Of a stretch of DNA of 64,000 bases, positions 20,960 through 31,599 are shown in pieces (positions within the stretch are counted from its first letter, which is position 1; each line of letters begins with the position of its first letter). The stretch comes from Halichoerus grypus. Taxonomy: Eukaryota > Chordata > Mammalia > Carnivora > Phocidae. The stretch covers positions 93,553,313 through 93,617,312 of the forward strand of contig NC_135722.1 of assembly GCF_964656455.1 (NCBI RefSeq). The letters run 5' to 3'. A program made the position numbers and the translations under genes. The notes under the pieces are model-generated. The model ran no database searches, was not told the DNA's origin, and worked only from the letters and a program-made list of their open reading frames with translations.

Positions 20960-21090
20960 TGGCCTTGAGCCTTGGCTTTGCTATTTACTAACTGCAGTTT
21001 GGGGGAAACCTCTTTGGGCACGGAGCTCTCATCCATAAAAGTGGATTGGTAATGATGACTTCACAAAGCTACCGTAAGAGTTAAGAGACC
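20960..21090 (+). mobile_element. MIR fragment
   Basis: 'ccttggctttgctatttactaactgcagtttgggggaaacctcttt', 'ctctcatccataaaagtgga' and 'gtaatgatgacttcacaaagctaccgtaagagttaag' are in MIR order. Confidence 0.7.
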
Positions 21091-21094
21091 ATGT

Positions 21095-21310
21095 GCATAG
21101 TGGTCAGACCCGTGGCTTCAAGAGACAGATCTGGATTTGAATCCTGGCCCACCACTCACGTGCTAAAATTTCCTGAATCTAGCTGACCTCCAGTTTTCTC
21201 GCCTGACACCAGAGAATGGTAATAATACTTAAGAGTGTTGTTTGGAGGCTTTCACTGGTGGTGCCTGGCACGCAGCAGGACCTCAGTAAACTCTCCCTGT
21301 TAATGTTGCA
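21095..21310 (+). mobile_element. MIR
   Basis: 'gacagatctggatttgaatcctgg', 'gctgacctccagttttctcgcctg', 'gaatggtaataatacttaagagtgttg' and 'tgcctggcacgcagcaggacctcagtaaac' match MIR. Second of two MIRs in the same orientation within 350 bp. Confidence 0.85.
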
Positions 21311-22160
21311 GACACAAGATGTCGAGCACGACGCGCATGCAAACAGTTGTGATTCTTTTCTAGGCTTTGGGCAAGTGTGGCCAATATGTGCCGTGCTTTG
21401 CATATAGTAAATGCATAATGAGTATCTGCTTTGTGTAATTATGGCATCCTTAGCAGCAGCTTCGCTCTGGAATTCAGCTCAGAGATTAGTATCATTTGCA
21501 GTAACTACATTCCAGGCTGCCAGCCCTACAAATTAGACCAACTCAAGATATGCAGTCCATGATTGGGCTGTATCTCAGGGGAGGGTTTCTGGTGACAGCG
21601 AAAGCCACAAGGGATCTGACCTTGGGACTGTCGTGTCAGCAGAGGCTCTTCCTCCCACAGCGAGGAGAAACATACTGCCGTGTGTGGCTGGGGCACGCGC
21701 TGTGCGGGGACTGCTCTGGGACCAGAACACACAGCCGTCCCAGGCTGCCGGGCGGCAAAGACTTTCTCCATTTAAGTGCAGCCAAAGCTGAGGGCTCTCC
21801 CTCCCTCCCTTCTTTCTTCCCCATGTCTCCATCCCTCACTGACAGCCCAGAACTCGGTAGGTGGCAAATCAGCATGAAGGTCTGGTGTGCGCAAGTGACC
21901 CAGGGACTAGGACACACAGCATGAGGCTGCGGAGAAAGGGACGGCAGCTCCTCTCCTCCAGCCACCCTCCAACCTGCAGGATGGGAGTTCAAGGTTGCCC
22001 ACGGCCTTTGGAAGTGAAGATTTCATCAGTTTCCAGCCCCTGCGTGAGAGAGCTCTCCGTTTTCTTATTTGCCACATGAATTTCTCTAAGCACAGAGACA
22101 TGTTCTTTCCCTTGTCTCCAGGATCGGGGACTCTGCCTCTTCCCACTTAACAGGGATGCT
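21311..22160. other. Single-copy, GC-moderate sequence
   Basis: Overlapping open frames on both strands (up to 124 codons at 21550-21924) without splice or domain support. Not assigned as coding. Confidence 0.4.
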
Positions 22161-22164
22161 GATA

Positions 22165-22400
22165 GGAAGTGCTAATCAGGGTCACTCCTTGCATGAAGCG
22201 CTTTACCTTCCTGTGCCATCAATCCTCACAGCAATCAGCTCAGGACGATCATCCCTTAGACAAACAAGGAAACGGAGGCTCAGAGATGCTGAGTAGCTCG
22301 GCCAAGGCAACAGGAGGATTTTAAATTGCAGAGTCAGGATTTGAACCCACGTAGTTGGCCTAAGTCCCCATCTGCTCAGCGCTGCTCCTAAGCCTGGCAA
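22165..22400 (-). mobile_element. MIR (inverted)
   Basis: 'aagcgctttaccttcctgtgcc', 'aatcctcacagcaatcagctcagg', 'caaacaaggaaacggaggctcagagatg' and 'gagtcaggatttgaacccacgtag' give a clear, nearly full-length inverted MIR. Confidence 0.9.
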
Positions 22401-22574
22401 ACACCCTTTGTTCTTCCAGATTGGGTAGCTCCAATTCTCATCATGTCTCTATAAAGAAACCTTTCCAACCCCTTAGCCACCCCAGTGCCCAGTGCCCTTT
22501 CTGGACCTTCTCCAGCATTGGTTTTTTTATCTCTGAACGTGCAGGAGCCCAAACCACCCAGTGGCTGACCCTAC

Positions 22575-22720
22575 TGTTTACACAGAACTTAGCGATATGT
22601 CATTTTATTCTCCCAGCAATCCTGGTGGGGGCTCGGGCTGGCCAGGTCACAGAGCCAGGTGCAGCCCAGGACCCACATCTCCAGTGCCCTTTTCTCCTCC
22701 CAGCTACAGCTGCTTCTAGG
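22575..22720 (-). mobile_element. MIR fragment (inverted)
   Basis: 'gtttacacagaacttagcg..tcattttattctcccagcaatcctggtggg' and 'ccaggtcacagagccaggtgcagcccaggaccc' match an inverted MIR missing its middle. Confidence 0.55.
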
Positions 22721-22763
22721 TACAGGTCTCAGCACTGTCTCTCCCTGCCCCTGCCCCTGCCCG

Positions 22764-22776
22764 CCCCCCCCCCCCC
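22764..22776. repeat. Poly-C run
   Basis: Thirteen C residues after a (CCCTGC)n-like stretch at 22743-22762. Confidence 0.9.
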
Positions 22777-22969
22777 AGGGTGCCCTGCATGTCTAGAGAG
22801 AGAATAGCATTCCCTAAAGCTTACTGGCTGATGCCCCAGGCCAGTTCCACCGCTGAAGTCACTCAGGGTCCGTTCATTCATTCTATTCTCAGCATATGAG
22901 CTCTCACTTGGATGATTTTAGAGGTTCTCTTGGCTGCTGGTTTTGTACCCCGCTTCCATCTCCCAATTC

Positions 22970-23455
22970 CCAGCCCACCCCCACTGGAGCCAGAACAATC
23001 TTCCTAAAATACTAACCTGGATTATGCCATGGTCTTGCTGACCCCAAGCCCCCTGTGCTGGCTCCCATTAGCTTAGCTGCTGTGCCCCCACACCTGTTAC
23101 CCTTCTACCACGAAGCTCTGTGGAACCCCGTAGTTGCCTGAAATACCTTGAAGTTCTATTGAACCCATTTGCCCCCTTGGCTTTTTCTAGGGGGATTGTC
23201 CATACCTCCTCTTTTCGGTCTAATGAACTTAAAGGATGACTTTAAGACTAAGCCAAGACTTTCCCTCCTCAGAGGAATCCTTCCAGAACTTCCTTCTGAA
23301 TCACGCCTCTCCTTCATTGTCCCTCCCAGACTTGACTTCTCTATAACCCTCCATTGGACTGTAGGCTCCTTGGAGATTAGGCTCAGTTATCTCTTTAACT
23401 TTGTGCCTTTGAAATATAGAACATAGTAAATGCCTTGAAACTGAGGAATGAATGA
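22970..23455 (+). mobile_element. L2 3' region
   Basis: 'ggagccagaacaatcttcctaaaatactaacctggattatgcc', 'tggctcccattagctt', 'ccagaacttccttctgaatc' and 'gactgtaggctccttggagattaggctcag', ending 'gaatgaatgaatgag'. This is a long L2 3' piece ending at its natural terminus. Confidence 0.75.
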
Positions 23456-23459
23456 ATGA

Positions 23460-23690
23460 GTCCTCCTCTGCTGTCCCCACCCCAGCAAAGTAGCCATCTT
23501 CTGAGGTCTCATAGCACTTTATAATATTCTTCTATTAGCACTTGCCAGTCCTCAACTATTTCCTTCTGTGTCTGTTTTCCTCACTATATTGGATATATTC
23601 TTCATTAGACTCTGAGACCTTTCAAGGGTGGGAGGAACAGTCCTGAGCACAAAGCCCAGCACATAGTAGGTGCTTAATTAATTGAATGGA
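23460..23690 (+). mobile_element. Second L2 3' end, directly downstream
   Basis: 'tagcactttataatattcttctattagcacttgcc', 'attagactctgagacctttcaagggtggg' and 'cagcacatagtaggtgcttaatt' form another L2 3' end head-to-tail with the previous one. Confidence 0.75.
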
Positions 23691-23956
23691 GTGACTCCCA
23701 GGTCTTTGCTCTTTCTTGCCAGTGCTAATCACAGAGAGGCACCATCTTACACCTCAAATAACCTCTGCTTCAATGCAGTGGCTTAAATTTGCTCACACTG
23801 AAGCCCCCTTCCCCTTGTCTGTCAACCCCTATGTTGGGAGCTCCTGCAAGGGTCTACCCCATTGGCATGGCACCAAAAGAGCCTCTGAGTCATTCGCAGA
23901 TATGCAACTTTCACTCTGAATTTCCTTTTCCAGATCATTCATAAATACATTAGAGA

Positions 23957-24150
23957 AGCCCAGTCATGGGGATGAAAAGTACAGCCAAGACAACACAGCC
24001 AAGAATGTTGTGATAACTTCGTGTGCTGACAGGTGGTAAGCACTACGCTTACTGCGGTGAGCATAACGTACAGAATTGTCGAGTCGTTACGTTGTACGCC
24101 TGAAACCAATATAACACTGCATGTCAACTATACTTCAATTTTACAAAAGG
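23957..24150 (+). mobile_element. Old L1 (L1M-type) 3' end
   Basis: 'tgttgtgataacttcgtgtgctgacagg', 'ttactgcggtgagcataac', 'gttgtacgcctgaaaccaatataac' and 'tgtcaactatacttcaatttt' are the well-known L1MA/L1MB-type 3' terminus, diverged, plus strand. Confidence 0.75.
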
Positions 24151-24329
24151 ATAACCTCTCAACACCCTTCCAAAACGTGAAAGAAGCTCAGAGTCAGCAT
24201 CAGCCACTATTCAAACTCCATCTCTTGGGCCTTGGTCTGCACTCCTCATCCTGGGTCCACATCGCTTTAGTGCCCTTCATTACAGAAAGGGGGGAGACGG
24301 AATGTTGTTGATCGATCCGTTCATCTATC

Positions 24330-24690
24330 CCACACGTGTTGAGCATCTGAGAAGGAGTGGGCCTTGTGCCGGACTCCAGGAAATTCAGTGAGAGATAAAA
24401 CATAATTCCTGGCCTCAAGGAGCTCAGCTGAGACAGAAGACAATCACAATGCCCAGTGACGCATGTACACGGTCATTTACAGAGTGCAGGTGGGCCATTG
24501 AGAGGGAGAGATTAACTTTGCCCACAGACTGGGCATGATCTGAGCTGGGCCTTGATGGATGAGTGGAATTTGCCATCCAGACAGGAAGAGAGAAGGAACG
24601 GCAGGTGAAATGTGGGAAAGGGCGGAGGGGCTCGAACCTCCAATGTGGCCAGCAGTGGGCTAGGGGAGGGGGCACGGCAGGAGAGAGAAA
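24330..24690. repeat. L2-like inverted end plus unnamed old repeat
   Basis: 'acacgtgttgagcatctgagaaggagtgggccttgtgcc..actccagg' followed by 'ctggcctcaaggagctca' looks like an inverted L2 end. The next part ('gagctgggccttgatggatgag', 'acaggaagagagaaggaacggcagg') belongs to the purine-rich ancient class also seen near 2.5 and 46.5 kb. Confidence 0.5.
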
Positions 24691-24924
24691 CCTTACCATG
24701 GACATGTTCTCACTGGGGGAAAATTTTTGTTTCTAAAAGACTGTGGGTCAATAATATTAATGTAGTGATAACATGGACTATGAAAAGGCATATTAATTAT
24801 GGCCTTCCCTCTGCCAGAAAAAGCCAGAGCCTCAACTAAAAAGCTAAGGAAAGAAAAAGGTATTCTTTCATCCTACACTAACAACACTGATATATTTATA
24901 TATGTGTTCATGAGATTGCAATGG

Positions 24925-25045
24925 TCTCCCCCCAGTGACTGTAAGCTACCTGAGGGCAGAGACTCTGTAATGATCTGTGTGGAATCTCAAGAGCCTTGAG
25001 TTGCTTGGTACAGAGTGAGCACCCCATAAATACTTAAAGAACTCT
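24925..25045 (+). mobile_element. L2 3' end
   Basis: 'gtgactgtaagctacctgagggcagagactctgtaatgatctg' to 'ggtacagagtgagcaccccataaatac' is an L2 3' terminus. Confidence 0.75.
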
Positions 25046-25374
25046 CTGGACTCCTGCCACTTGTCAGGAACTATAGTAGGTACTTGGGGTAGAGAAACGG
25101 ACTAGACACATTGCCTGTCCTTCAAATGAGGAGGCTTAGCAAGTCTTGCTCCACTATGCTCTAGTTCCTTAGGAAGCCAGTTTCGGAATGATAAGAAATT
25201 ATTTGTTTTACAGCTTGGGAAAAAAAAAGGCCTTTCTATAAGCTGAGAGATGAATTTTTCCAGTTGACAGGAAAGGCCTCAGCAACCTTTCCCAGCATGC
25301 TCGCAGCACTAATCTTACAGTGTCCTTCCCTCTTGCTACTCAGGCAGATGGGTCTGCTGGGAGGGTAAGAGCTC

Positions 25375-25660
25375 ACCTACAGCTCACACACATGACAATC
25401 ACAACCACGCTCACACACGATCATGAGCTTACAACACATTCTCAGTCACAATCACACTCAACACATGCTTACACCCATGCTCACACAAAACATACGCTCA
25501 CACGTGCCGATACACACACACACACACACACACGCCCCCTCACCCATACACACATTCTCAGGCACCCTGCTACTCTCATAACACAAGCTCACACACATTC
25601 ACATGGCGGGTGCACACACACACACACACGTGCATACATGCACGCACACACAGCCTGAGC
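25375..25660. repeat. Degenerate CA-rich tract
   Basis: About 285 bp of CACA, CTCACA and ACACTCAC strings with two pure (CA)n cores near 25513-25533 and 25613-25630. It supports a long spurious frame of threonine-histidine-rich peptide. Alternating purine-pyrimidine composition. Confidence 0.92.
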
Positions 25661-25984
25661 TGTTAAAATGACAGCACTCACATTTTCCATTTATTGGTGA
25701 TTTCAAAACAGGAAGCCTCGGTGGGGAGGGAAGGTGTTGGTGCAGCGAGAGCAGCTGTCAAGGGGTCCAGGTGCCTGGGCGGGATTCAGGAGGGACATCT
25801 CGCTGGTGCCGGGCTCCTTCATGGGCAGGGAAGCCCCCGGCCCGGCCCAACTTCTGAGCAGCATCAGTCCAGGGCCTGGATCTGACCATTTAGCTGGCCA
25901 GGCGGCCGCAAAGATGTCCCAGATCGCATCTCTCCTGTGGCCAGGGGTTTTCTGAGAGGAAGGAGGGAGCCCCCTAGGCCTTCC
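25661..25984. other. GC-rich single-copy sequence between CA tract and L2
   Basis: GC-rich with CCCCGGCCCGGCCC at about 25834-25847 and GGCGGCCGC near 25902. Overlapping frames on both strands but no exon evidence. Confidence 0.35.
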
Positions 25985-26165
25985 TGTCTGCCAACAGGGA
26001 GCCCCTTTCTCCTTTGGAAACCACCTCTTCCAGGAGCCCTCCAGGACTGGAACTAACTCCTGCATGCCGCTCTCCCTCGCCCCTTAGGCCCTCTGCTGCT
26101 TACTCAGCCATGCTCCTTTGCAAAGGCATATTATGTCTGGTGCCCTGTCCCCACTCCACCCCAAC
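25985..26165 (+). mobile_element. L2 fragment
   Basis: 'ccacctcttccaggagccctccaggactggaactaactcc' then 'cttactcagccatg' and 'catattatgtctggtgccctgtccccactcc' follow the L2 order. Confidence 0.5.
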
Positions 26166-26214
26166 ATGGAATTAACCAGGGACCTGCTTTCTACTATCCA
26201 GTCCTTGCAGCACC

Positions 26215-26400
26215 TTGTGTTTTCCAAAGTCTTTTCATAATCGGCGTGTCCTTCAATCTTCAGGACCGCCCCCCTGAGTTTGCAAACAGTGTGCCCATTT
26301 TACAGATGGAGACTGGGAGCAAAGAGATGAAGTCCCATGTGCCAGAGTTCCAGAAGCAGACCTTCTGATCTCAACTCTTCATAAAGAAAGTCACAACTAC
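26215..26400 (-). mobile_element. MIR (inverted)
   Basis: 'ttccaaagtcttttcataa', 'tcttcaggaccgcccc', 'gcccattttacagatggagactgggagcaaagagatgaag' and 'tccagaagcagaccttctg' are in reverse MIR order. Confidence 0.75.
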
Positions 26401-26567
26401 TGTCTCGTACCTGGCTCTGAACCCAAGGGGTGTCTAAGCTGGCCAGGTATATCAGAACAGCCAGGGCAAAACCCGAAGGTAGGAAGGACTGAAAGGCAAG
26501 AGGGCATAAAGTGCACCCACGGGCTGGCAGGCAGCCAGGCACAGCCTGGGCCATCTCTCCGACATCT

Positions 26568-26715
26568 ATGCACCCACACAGCAAACCACACACACACACA
26601 CACACACACACAGCAAACCCCCGCCCCCACACCCACAGAGCAAGCCACACACACACACAGCAAACCACACACACACAGCAAACTACACACACGCACGCAC
26701 GCATGCACACACAGA
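26568..26715. repeat. CA repeat with recurring CACAGCAAAC units
   Basis: Pure (CA)n runs are separated by CAGCAAAC, CAGAGCAAGC or CAGCAAACTAC, giving a compound microsatellite/minisatellite of at least five units. The other strand reads as a cysteine-valine frame that is a repeat artefact. Confidence 0.93.
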
Positions 26716-27339
26716 AATAAATCCTAGCTGGCTTGGCACCAGGAGGGCGTAGGTCCATTTATATAGTTTAATTGCCTGAGGAATTGGGGCTGATTTCCGC
26801 AACTTAACAGGACTGAGGGGAAGCCCTAGCGAGAAGACATTTCTGGGAGCAAACGACATTTCTGGAGCATTGCTTTCTCTTGCTCTCTGAGAGAAGGGGT
26901 TAAAAGCATTTTTTCCCTCAGCAGTGACCTTGCAGAGGAAAGTGGTCTCCCTGAAGCTGCCTGCCGTGCTCCTGCCAGAGGGGGCTCCAGAGGATAGAGC
27001 AGGGGTGTCGCGGGCCACCCGGCTGGCCCAGGGGGATGAAATCTGGTGACAGCATGCATGTGGCTGGAAGGAGACAGGAGAGGCCAAAAAAAAAAAAACA
27101 ACCCGCGACCGGGCTGGATTTTTCCGCCAGGCTAGCATTTCTGTCAGACCACGACCTCCTTTTCTTGCTGCCCTTCCTTCCAGGTTTCACAGACTCAACA
27201 GCCGGGACCTACAAAACGGAACATCGGAGGTCACAGGAAAAAGGATGGGTTAGACTCAGGGATAGCCCTGGAATTTCCTTTCCTGGAGATCTTCAGGACT
27301 GAAAGGAGAGGCTCCTGCACTCGGGAGGGTTTGTGCTCT
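26716..27339. other. Single-copy sequence
   Basis: No repeat recognised. Three overlapping minus-strand frames (up to about 151 codons) partly run into the CA repeat. A 13-A run lies at about 27086-27099. Confidence 0.35.
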
Positions 27340-27344
27340 GCTCC

Positions 27345-27450
27345 TTGGCTTCTTTCCCTTCCCCTGTCTGGAACGCTGTCCAAATCTCTCTTCCTCCAAG
27401 TCCCATCCTTTTCTTAAAAGCCTCTCCTGACCTTCCAGGCTTCCGTGCTC
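27345..27450 (+). mobile_element. L2 fragment
   Basis: 'tgtctggaacgctgtccaaatctctcttcctcc', 'ttaaaagcctctcctgaccttccagg' match a short internal L2 3' segment. Confidence 0.5.
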
Positions 27451-28738
27451 CCGGGGGCCAGAGACCATGACCCTGGAGCCTTGCTGGTGGACACTGAGAA
27501 AGCAGATGCCCAGAGGACCCGGGACCCCACCCAACTCTGAGTATCTGTTGTCACCACACTGTCCTTACCGGGGGTGGTGGGGAGAGGCTTCTTAGGGGTG
27601 TGCTCCAGCATCTGACAGGAGTGGTTAAACTGGCCTGTGTGGGCGGTGAATGCGGCCCGGGTTCCAGAAGAGATCTGGGCAGAAGGCGGGTGGGGGAGAG
27701 TTGTCCTAGGGAAGCCGGACAGCTTGGGTTGGGTCACACACCAAGGAATTGCTCAAGGCTGGTTTCGTTGGTCAGCAGAAGGGTCCAGGAAGCAGAACCT
27801 GTGGGAGGGAAACTGGGCTGCTCACTCCAGAAGCCTGGCCACCCAAGTTCAGCAAGTTCACGTTCGTGGGGCCTTGTGGGAGGGGAGGGTAACATCTGGG
27901 CTCCTCGCTATGGGTCTGTGCTTTTCCAAGCAAAGCGTCACTGAACTCCGCTATCCAAGGAGGTCAGCACGCCTACCAGGAGACCGACAGAAATTTCAAA
28001 TTTGCAGTATGTCATTATTGCAGTAGGTCCTGGGAACTGGGCCGTGGAGCGACCACTCTATGAACGGAGTTAGATCTAAAAGTGAGGGGCTTGGGACGAG
28101 GCAAACAGGATCTATCTCTAGCTGTGTACATCAGCTGAACTGTGCTGTGAACCAATGTTTGCTTATTAGTAAACAACCAACACAAAGTGTGCTATTTTTT
28201 GTGGTCAATCTATATTTTGTTTGTTCGGGTTCATTTCCTTTTTGACACATTTCATGAATATATTTGTACCACGATCAAATTCATGATTCTTAAAACTCAC
28301 TATTAGGAAAAAAATAAAAACACCAAACAAATCCAGAACATGAAAATATTCTATGAACTGAGAGTAAATTGAACATATTTTTTTTTTCTGTGCAAGTTCT
28401 TGTAGAAATCTGAATCACATCACAATGTCAGTCCTTAAACTAACTGGAGGCTAAAGCCAATCTTCCTTCCTTGATTTAATAGAAAATAAATTTCATCATT
28501 TTTAGAGGTGAAAAGAGTAAACGACTTAGAAGTACTTTTACCTTATTGGGTAAATGTACTTTGATGACTGAAAATAAAGTGTGTCAGTATGCATTTTTCA
28601 AGTAAGCAGGAATCAAAATTCCTAAGAACAACTGGCTTTTAAGTTAGCTATCTTATCCCAAGCCTCTTGTCTCATTGACACAATTAACTCCCACTAAAGC
28701 AGGACTTCTGCTAAAAAAAAAAAAAGGGGTGTGTGTGT
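27451..28738. other. Single-copy sequence, no gene recognised
   Basis: GC-moderate at first, AT-rich after 28170. Overlapping frames of up to 129 codons at 27600-28026 have no splice or domain support. A (T)9 run at about 28379-28388. Confidence 0.4.
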
Positions 28739-28753
28739 AAATAATGGGTTCTG

Positions 28754-28925
28754 GGGGGCGCCTGGGTGGCTCAGTTGGTTAAGCGTCCGCCTTCGGCTCA
28801 GGTCATGATCTCAGGGTTCTGGGAACAGTGGAGAGCCTGCTTCTCCCTCTGCCTCTGCTCCTGCCCCTGCTTGTGCTCTCAGTCTCTCTCTCAAGTAAAT
28901 AAATAAAATCTTTAAAAAATAAAAA
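28754..28925 (+). mobile_element. CAN-SINE with internal deletion
   Basis: Normal head and tail, but the middle reads '...gatctcagggttctgggaacagtggagagcctgc'. The ATCGAGCCCCGC...CTCCCTGCTC block is missing, about 25-30 bp. Imperfect TSD AAATAATGGGTTCTG versus AAAAAATGGGTCCTG. Confidence 0.93.
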
Positions 28926-29124
28926 AAATGGGTCCTGTTTCATTTTAAAAGTATTGCAGTTACATTTTTAGAAAAGATAAATGTGCAAAGATATATCTAC
29001 TAACCCCATGTAGGTGTTCAGTACCTCAAAGCTGGCCTCATCCCCCCTCTGGCTTCTGCTTGCCGCCCCACCCTGTGGGGTGGCCAGCACCCAGCTCGCA
29101 TGCCACGGTGCCTGAGTCCAGAGA

Positions 29125-29345
29125 CCCTAGAGCAGGATGGCTTCTGTTCAGATCCTAGCTGTGTCGCTGTGTGATTGTGGGCAATTTACTCAACCTCTCT
29201 GAGCATCACTTAGTTCCTGTGTAAGATGGGAACAATACCGGGACCTGCCTCTTATGGTTATTCCGTGAATCAAGTGAAATCAAACAAGGGACTTAGCGCC
29301 CAGCCTGGCGCATACCAAACTCTCTGTGAACATTTGCAGGCATTC
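29125..29345 (+). mobile_element. MIR
   Basis: 'ttcagatcctagctgtgtcgctgtgtgattgtgggcaatttactcaacctctctgagc', 'gtaagatgggaacaatacc' and 'agcgcccagcctggcgcat' give a nearly full-length MIR. Confidence 0.9.
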
Positions 29346-29569
29346 TAATCCTGGGACAACAAATGATTCAAGCTTCTCTGGGCCAAACGTCCTCTTTCAG
29401 ATCACATGCTGTTTCATCAAGAAACATGTCAGGAAAGCCCATCCCTTTTTCTTCACCTGGGAACACCAAGCTCACAGTTCCAGAGTCAGTTCAAGTACCA
29501 GCTTTGCTAAAACATTTTCTTGTAGCTGCCTCTCCCCCACCCACTTTAAAGCTGCCTGGTAGCTCCTGA

Positions 29570-29730
29570 ACCTAGCCACAGTCTACTGAAATTATGTCTT
29601 CTGGTCTTGCTTTTCCACACAGTCTGGGAGCATTCAGGGCACAGAACTGAAGATTACTCCTCTTTCCACTGTAGATGCCAGGCACCCAAGAAGACACTCA
29701 CTGTTTATTGAATGAATAAAACAAGATGGA
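29570..29730 (+). mobile_element. L2 3' end
   Basis: 'tgtcttctggtcttgcttttccacacagt', 'gatgccaggcacccaagaagacactcactgtttattgaatgaataaa' match an L2 3' terminus. Confidence 0.55.
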
Positions 29731-30329
29731 ATCAAATGGCATATGCGTGGATGGCAGGATGCATAGAGCATATGGCTTTAGAGAAATATAATCCATATTA
29801 CATCTCTTCCAGAAACCAGTTATTTCTGGTTGGAAATGAACTTAACCAAATCAGATGTCATGGAACACAGGATAAAAAGACAAACTGAAAGAAAAATTAG
29901 GGGAATGGTTTCAGGGTTTTGCTATCTTTCCAGGAAGGAAGTATTACCCATCTGTAGGTAAGTGTCTTAGGAGTTTAACGGGAAAGGGATACTTTTGAGC
30001 CACTGCTTGGCCCCAAACACAAACACTCTTGCATCAGGACAATTTGGGACAAAGCAAATAATGTCAATTTGCCAAATCAGGGAGGAAACAGGGATGATAA
30101 GTTAGCCCTACACATGAAATGAAACTTTTTGGAAGACAAGATTATTGTTTTATTTTAGTATAGCACAGAATTGTGGAAAGCAAAATTAGGGCTCTTGAAA
30201 ATCAGGTGAGAGCAAGACCTTCAGGTACGCTACTAAGAGTGGAGGGGGAGAGGCGGGATGGGGATGGGAAGGACACTGACTGAAGAATTCATTGTATGCT
30301 AACCACCATTTCAGATCCTTGACACAAAA
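29731..30329. other. Single-copy AT-rich sequence
   Basis: No gene or repeat recognised. Confidence 0.4.
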
Positions 30330-30445
30330 TATGATGCTCGAAAGAACCTCAGAGGTAAACAGTATCATCCCCACGTTACTGATGGGGAAATGGAGTCTCG
30401 GCGTGGTTAAGTGACCAAGGCGAGGTCAAATGCTCACAAGTGGTG
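30330..30445 (-). mobile_element. MIR fragment (inverted)
   Basis: 'gtatcatccccacgttactgatggggaaatggagtctcggcgtggttaagtgacc' plus 'ggtcaaatgctcacaagtgg' match MIR reverse. Confidence 0.65.
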
Positions 30446-30489
30446 TTTTGCTTGGTATTAAAATTCATCCATCAACAATCATAGTGTGG

Positions 30490-30930
30490 ATGGTTTTTCT
30501 CTTTCTCTGCTATAATCCATCCTCCTCTCTTCTGTTAATTTTCCTAAAATAAGGTGAGCTACACATTGTCCTCCTTTAAAACAATCAGTGGTTTCCTTAT
30601 GTTCATAAAATAAAAATTCCAATACTCAAACTCATTAATGTAACATTCTCTATATAGGCTCAACTCCCCCTGTGGCTCATCCTGCCTCTTCACAACCATC
30701 ACACTTGACCACGTTCCCTTGTCATACTGCATCAGTCCATGCCTCAGCTTCCTCGACACCTGTCCGTCCTGCATTGTTTGCTTTATTCGCACTGAAATCT
30801 TCTGTATCTCCCCCTTCTTCCTCCCTGGGAACTCCTCCTTTACATATCTGCCATCTTCCCCAAACCTCAATCTCACTTTTCCTTGTAGCTAAAGCTACTG
30901 TAAACTGGCACTTCACCACTAAAATTCTCT
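30490..30930 (+). mobile_element. L2 fragment
   Basis: 'attttcctaaaataaggtgagctacac', 'tttaaaacaatcagtggtttccttatg', 'ttcataaaataaaaattccaatactc' and 'catcacacttgaccacgttccc' follow L2 order. Confidence 0.65.
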
Positions 30931-30933
30931 AAA

Positions 30934-31144
30934 GGGGCACCTGGGGTGGCTCAGTCAGTTGAGTGTCCGACTTGATTTTGGCTCAGGTCATGATCCCAGG
31001 GTTGTGAGATTGAGCCCCGTGTTAGGCTCCACGCTGGGCATGGAACCCGCTTAAGATTCCCTCTCCCCTCTTGCTCTGTGCCCCCCAACTCCTCATAAGA
31101 GTGCACTCTCTTTCTCAAAAATAAATAAATAAATAAATAATAAA
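30934..31144 (+). mobile_element. CAN-SINE, older subfamily
   Basis: Head GGGGCACCTGGGGTGGCTCAG, GTTGAGTGTCCGACTTGATTTTGG body, 'cgcttaagattccctctcccc', ending in five AAATA units. The subfamily and weak TSD (CTCTAAAG against CTCTAAG) suggest an older insertion. Confidence 0.9.
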
Positions 31145-31179
31145 ATGAACATGCTCTAAGGCTCTTCATGCCAAAAATA

Positions 31180-31355
31180 ATGTGAAAAATAATGGCTACT
31201 ATTTACTGAACATTTAGATGCTGATCTGAATTCTGAACAATCACTCCAGTTTATGGGTGAGGCTCAGTGCAAAATTCAGTGACTTGTCTCAGATTACTGA
31301 GTAAGTAGCAGGGAGAATTTGGATCACTGCAGTCTAGTCAATGGGCTTTACGAAT
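31180..31355 (-). mobile_element. MIR (inverted)
   Basis: 'tggctactatttactgaacatttagatgctg', 'gtttatgggtgaggctcagtgc', 'gtgacttgtctcagattactgagtaagtagcagg' fit inverted MIR. Confidence 0.7.
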
Positions 31356-31599
31356 TTCAGTCTCTCATGACTTCTCAAGAGCATGTCACATTATTGACAC
31401 TCTCTTTACTCTCTACTTTTTACTTCCCTGACTCTCTGTCCTTTTGGATTTTCTTCTCTTTTCTCTAGCTATTCCTTCTCAGCTTCCTTTGTAAACTCAG
31501 ACTCCTTTGCCGGCACTTGAATTGCTGGTAGTCCTCAAGAAGCTGTTCAATTTTCCTTTTCACATTCTGTGTGCTCTTCATAGGAGATCTTAGCCATTC

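Noticed and set aside
25320..25658. 112-codon Thr-His-rich plus-strand frame
   Set aside because: Translation of the CA-rich tract at 25375-25660.
25375..26715. CRISPR-like repeat-spacer structure in the CA-rich region
   Set aside because: Repeat units are CA-rich, uneven in length and without conserved direct repeats or spacers; also a vertebrate genome.
26300..26758. 152-codon minus-strand frame rich in Cys and Val
   Set aside because: Translation of the CA/GT microsatellite; low-complexity artefact.
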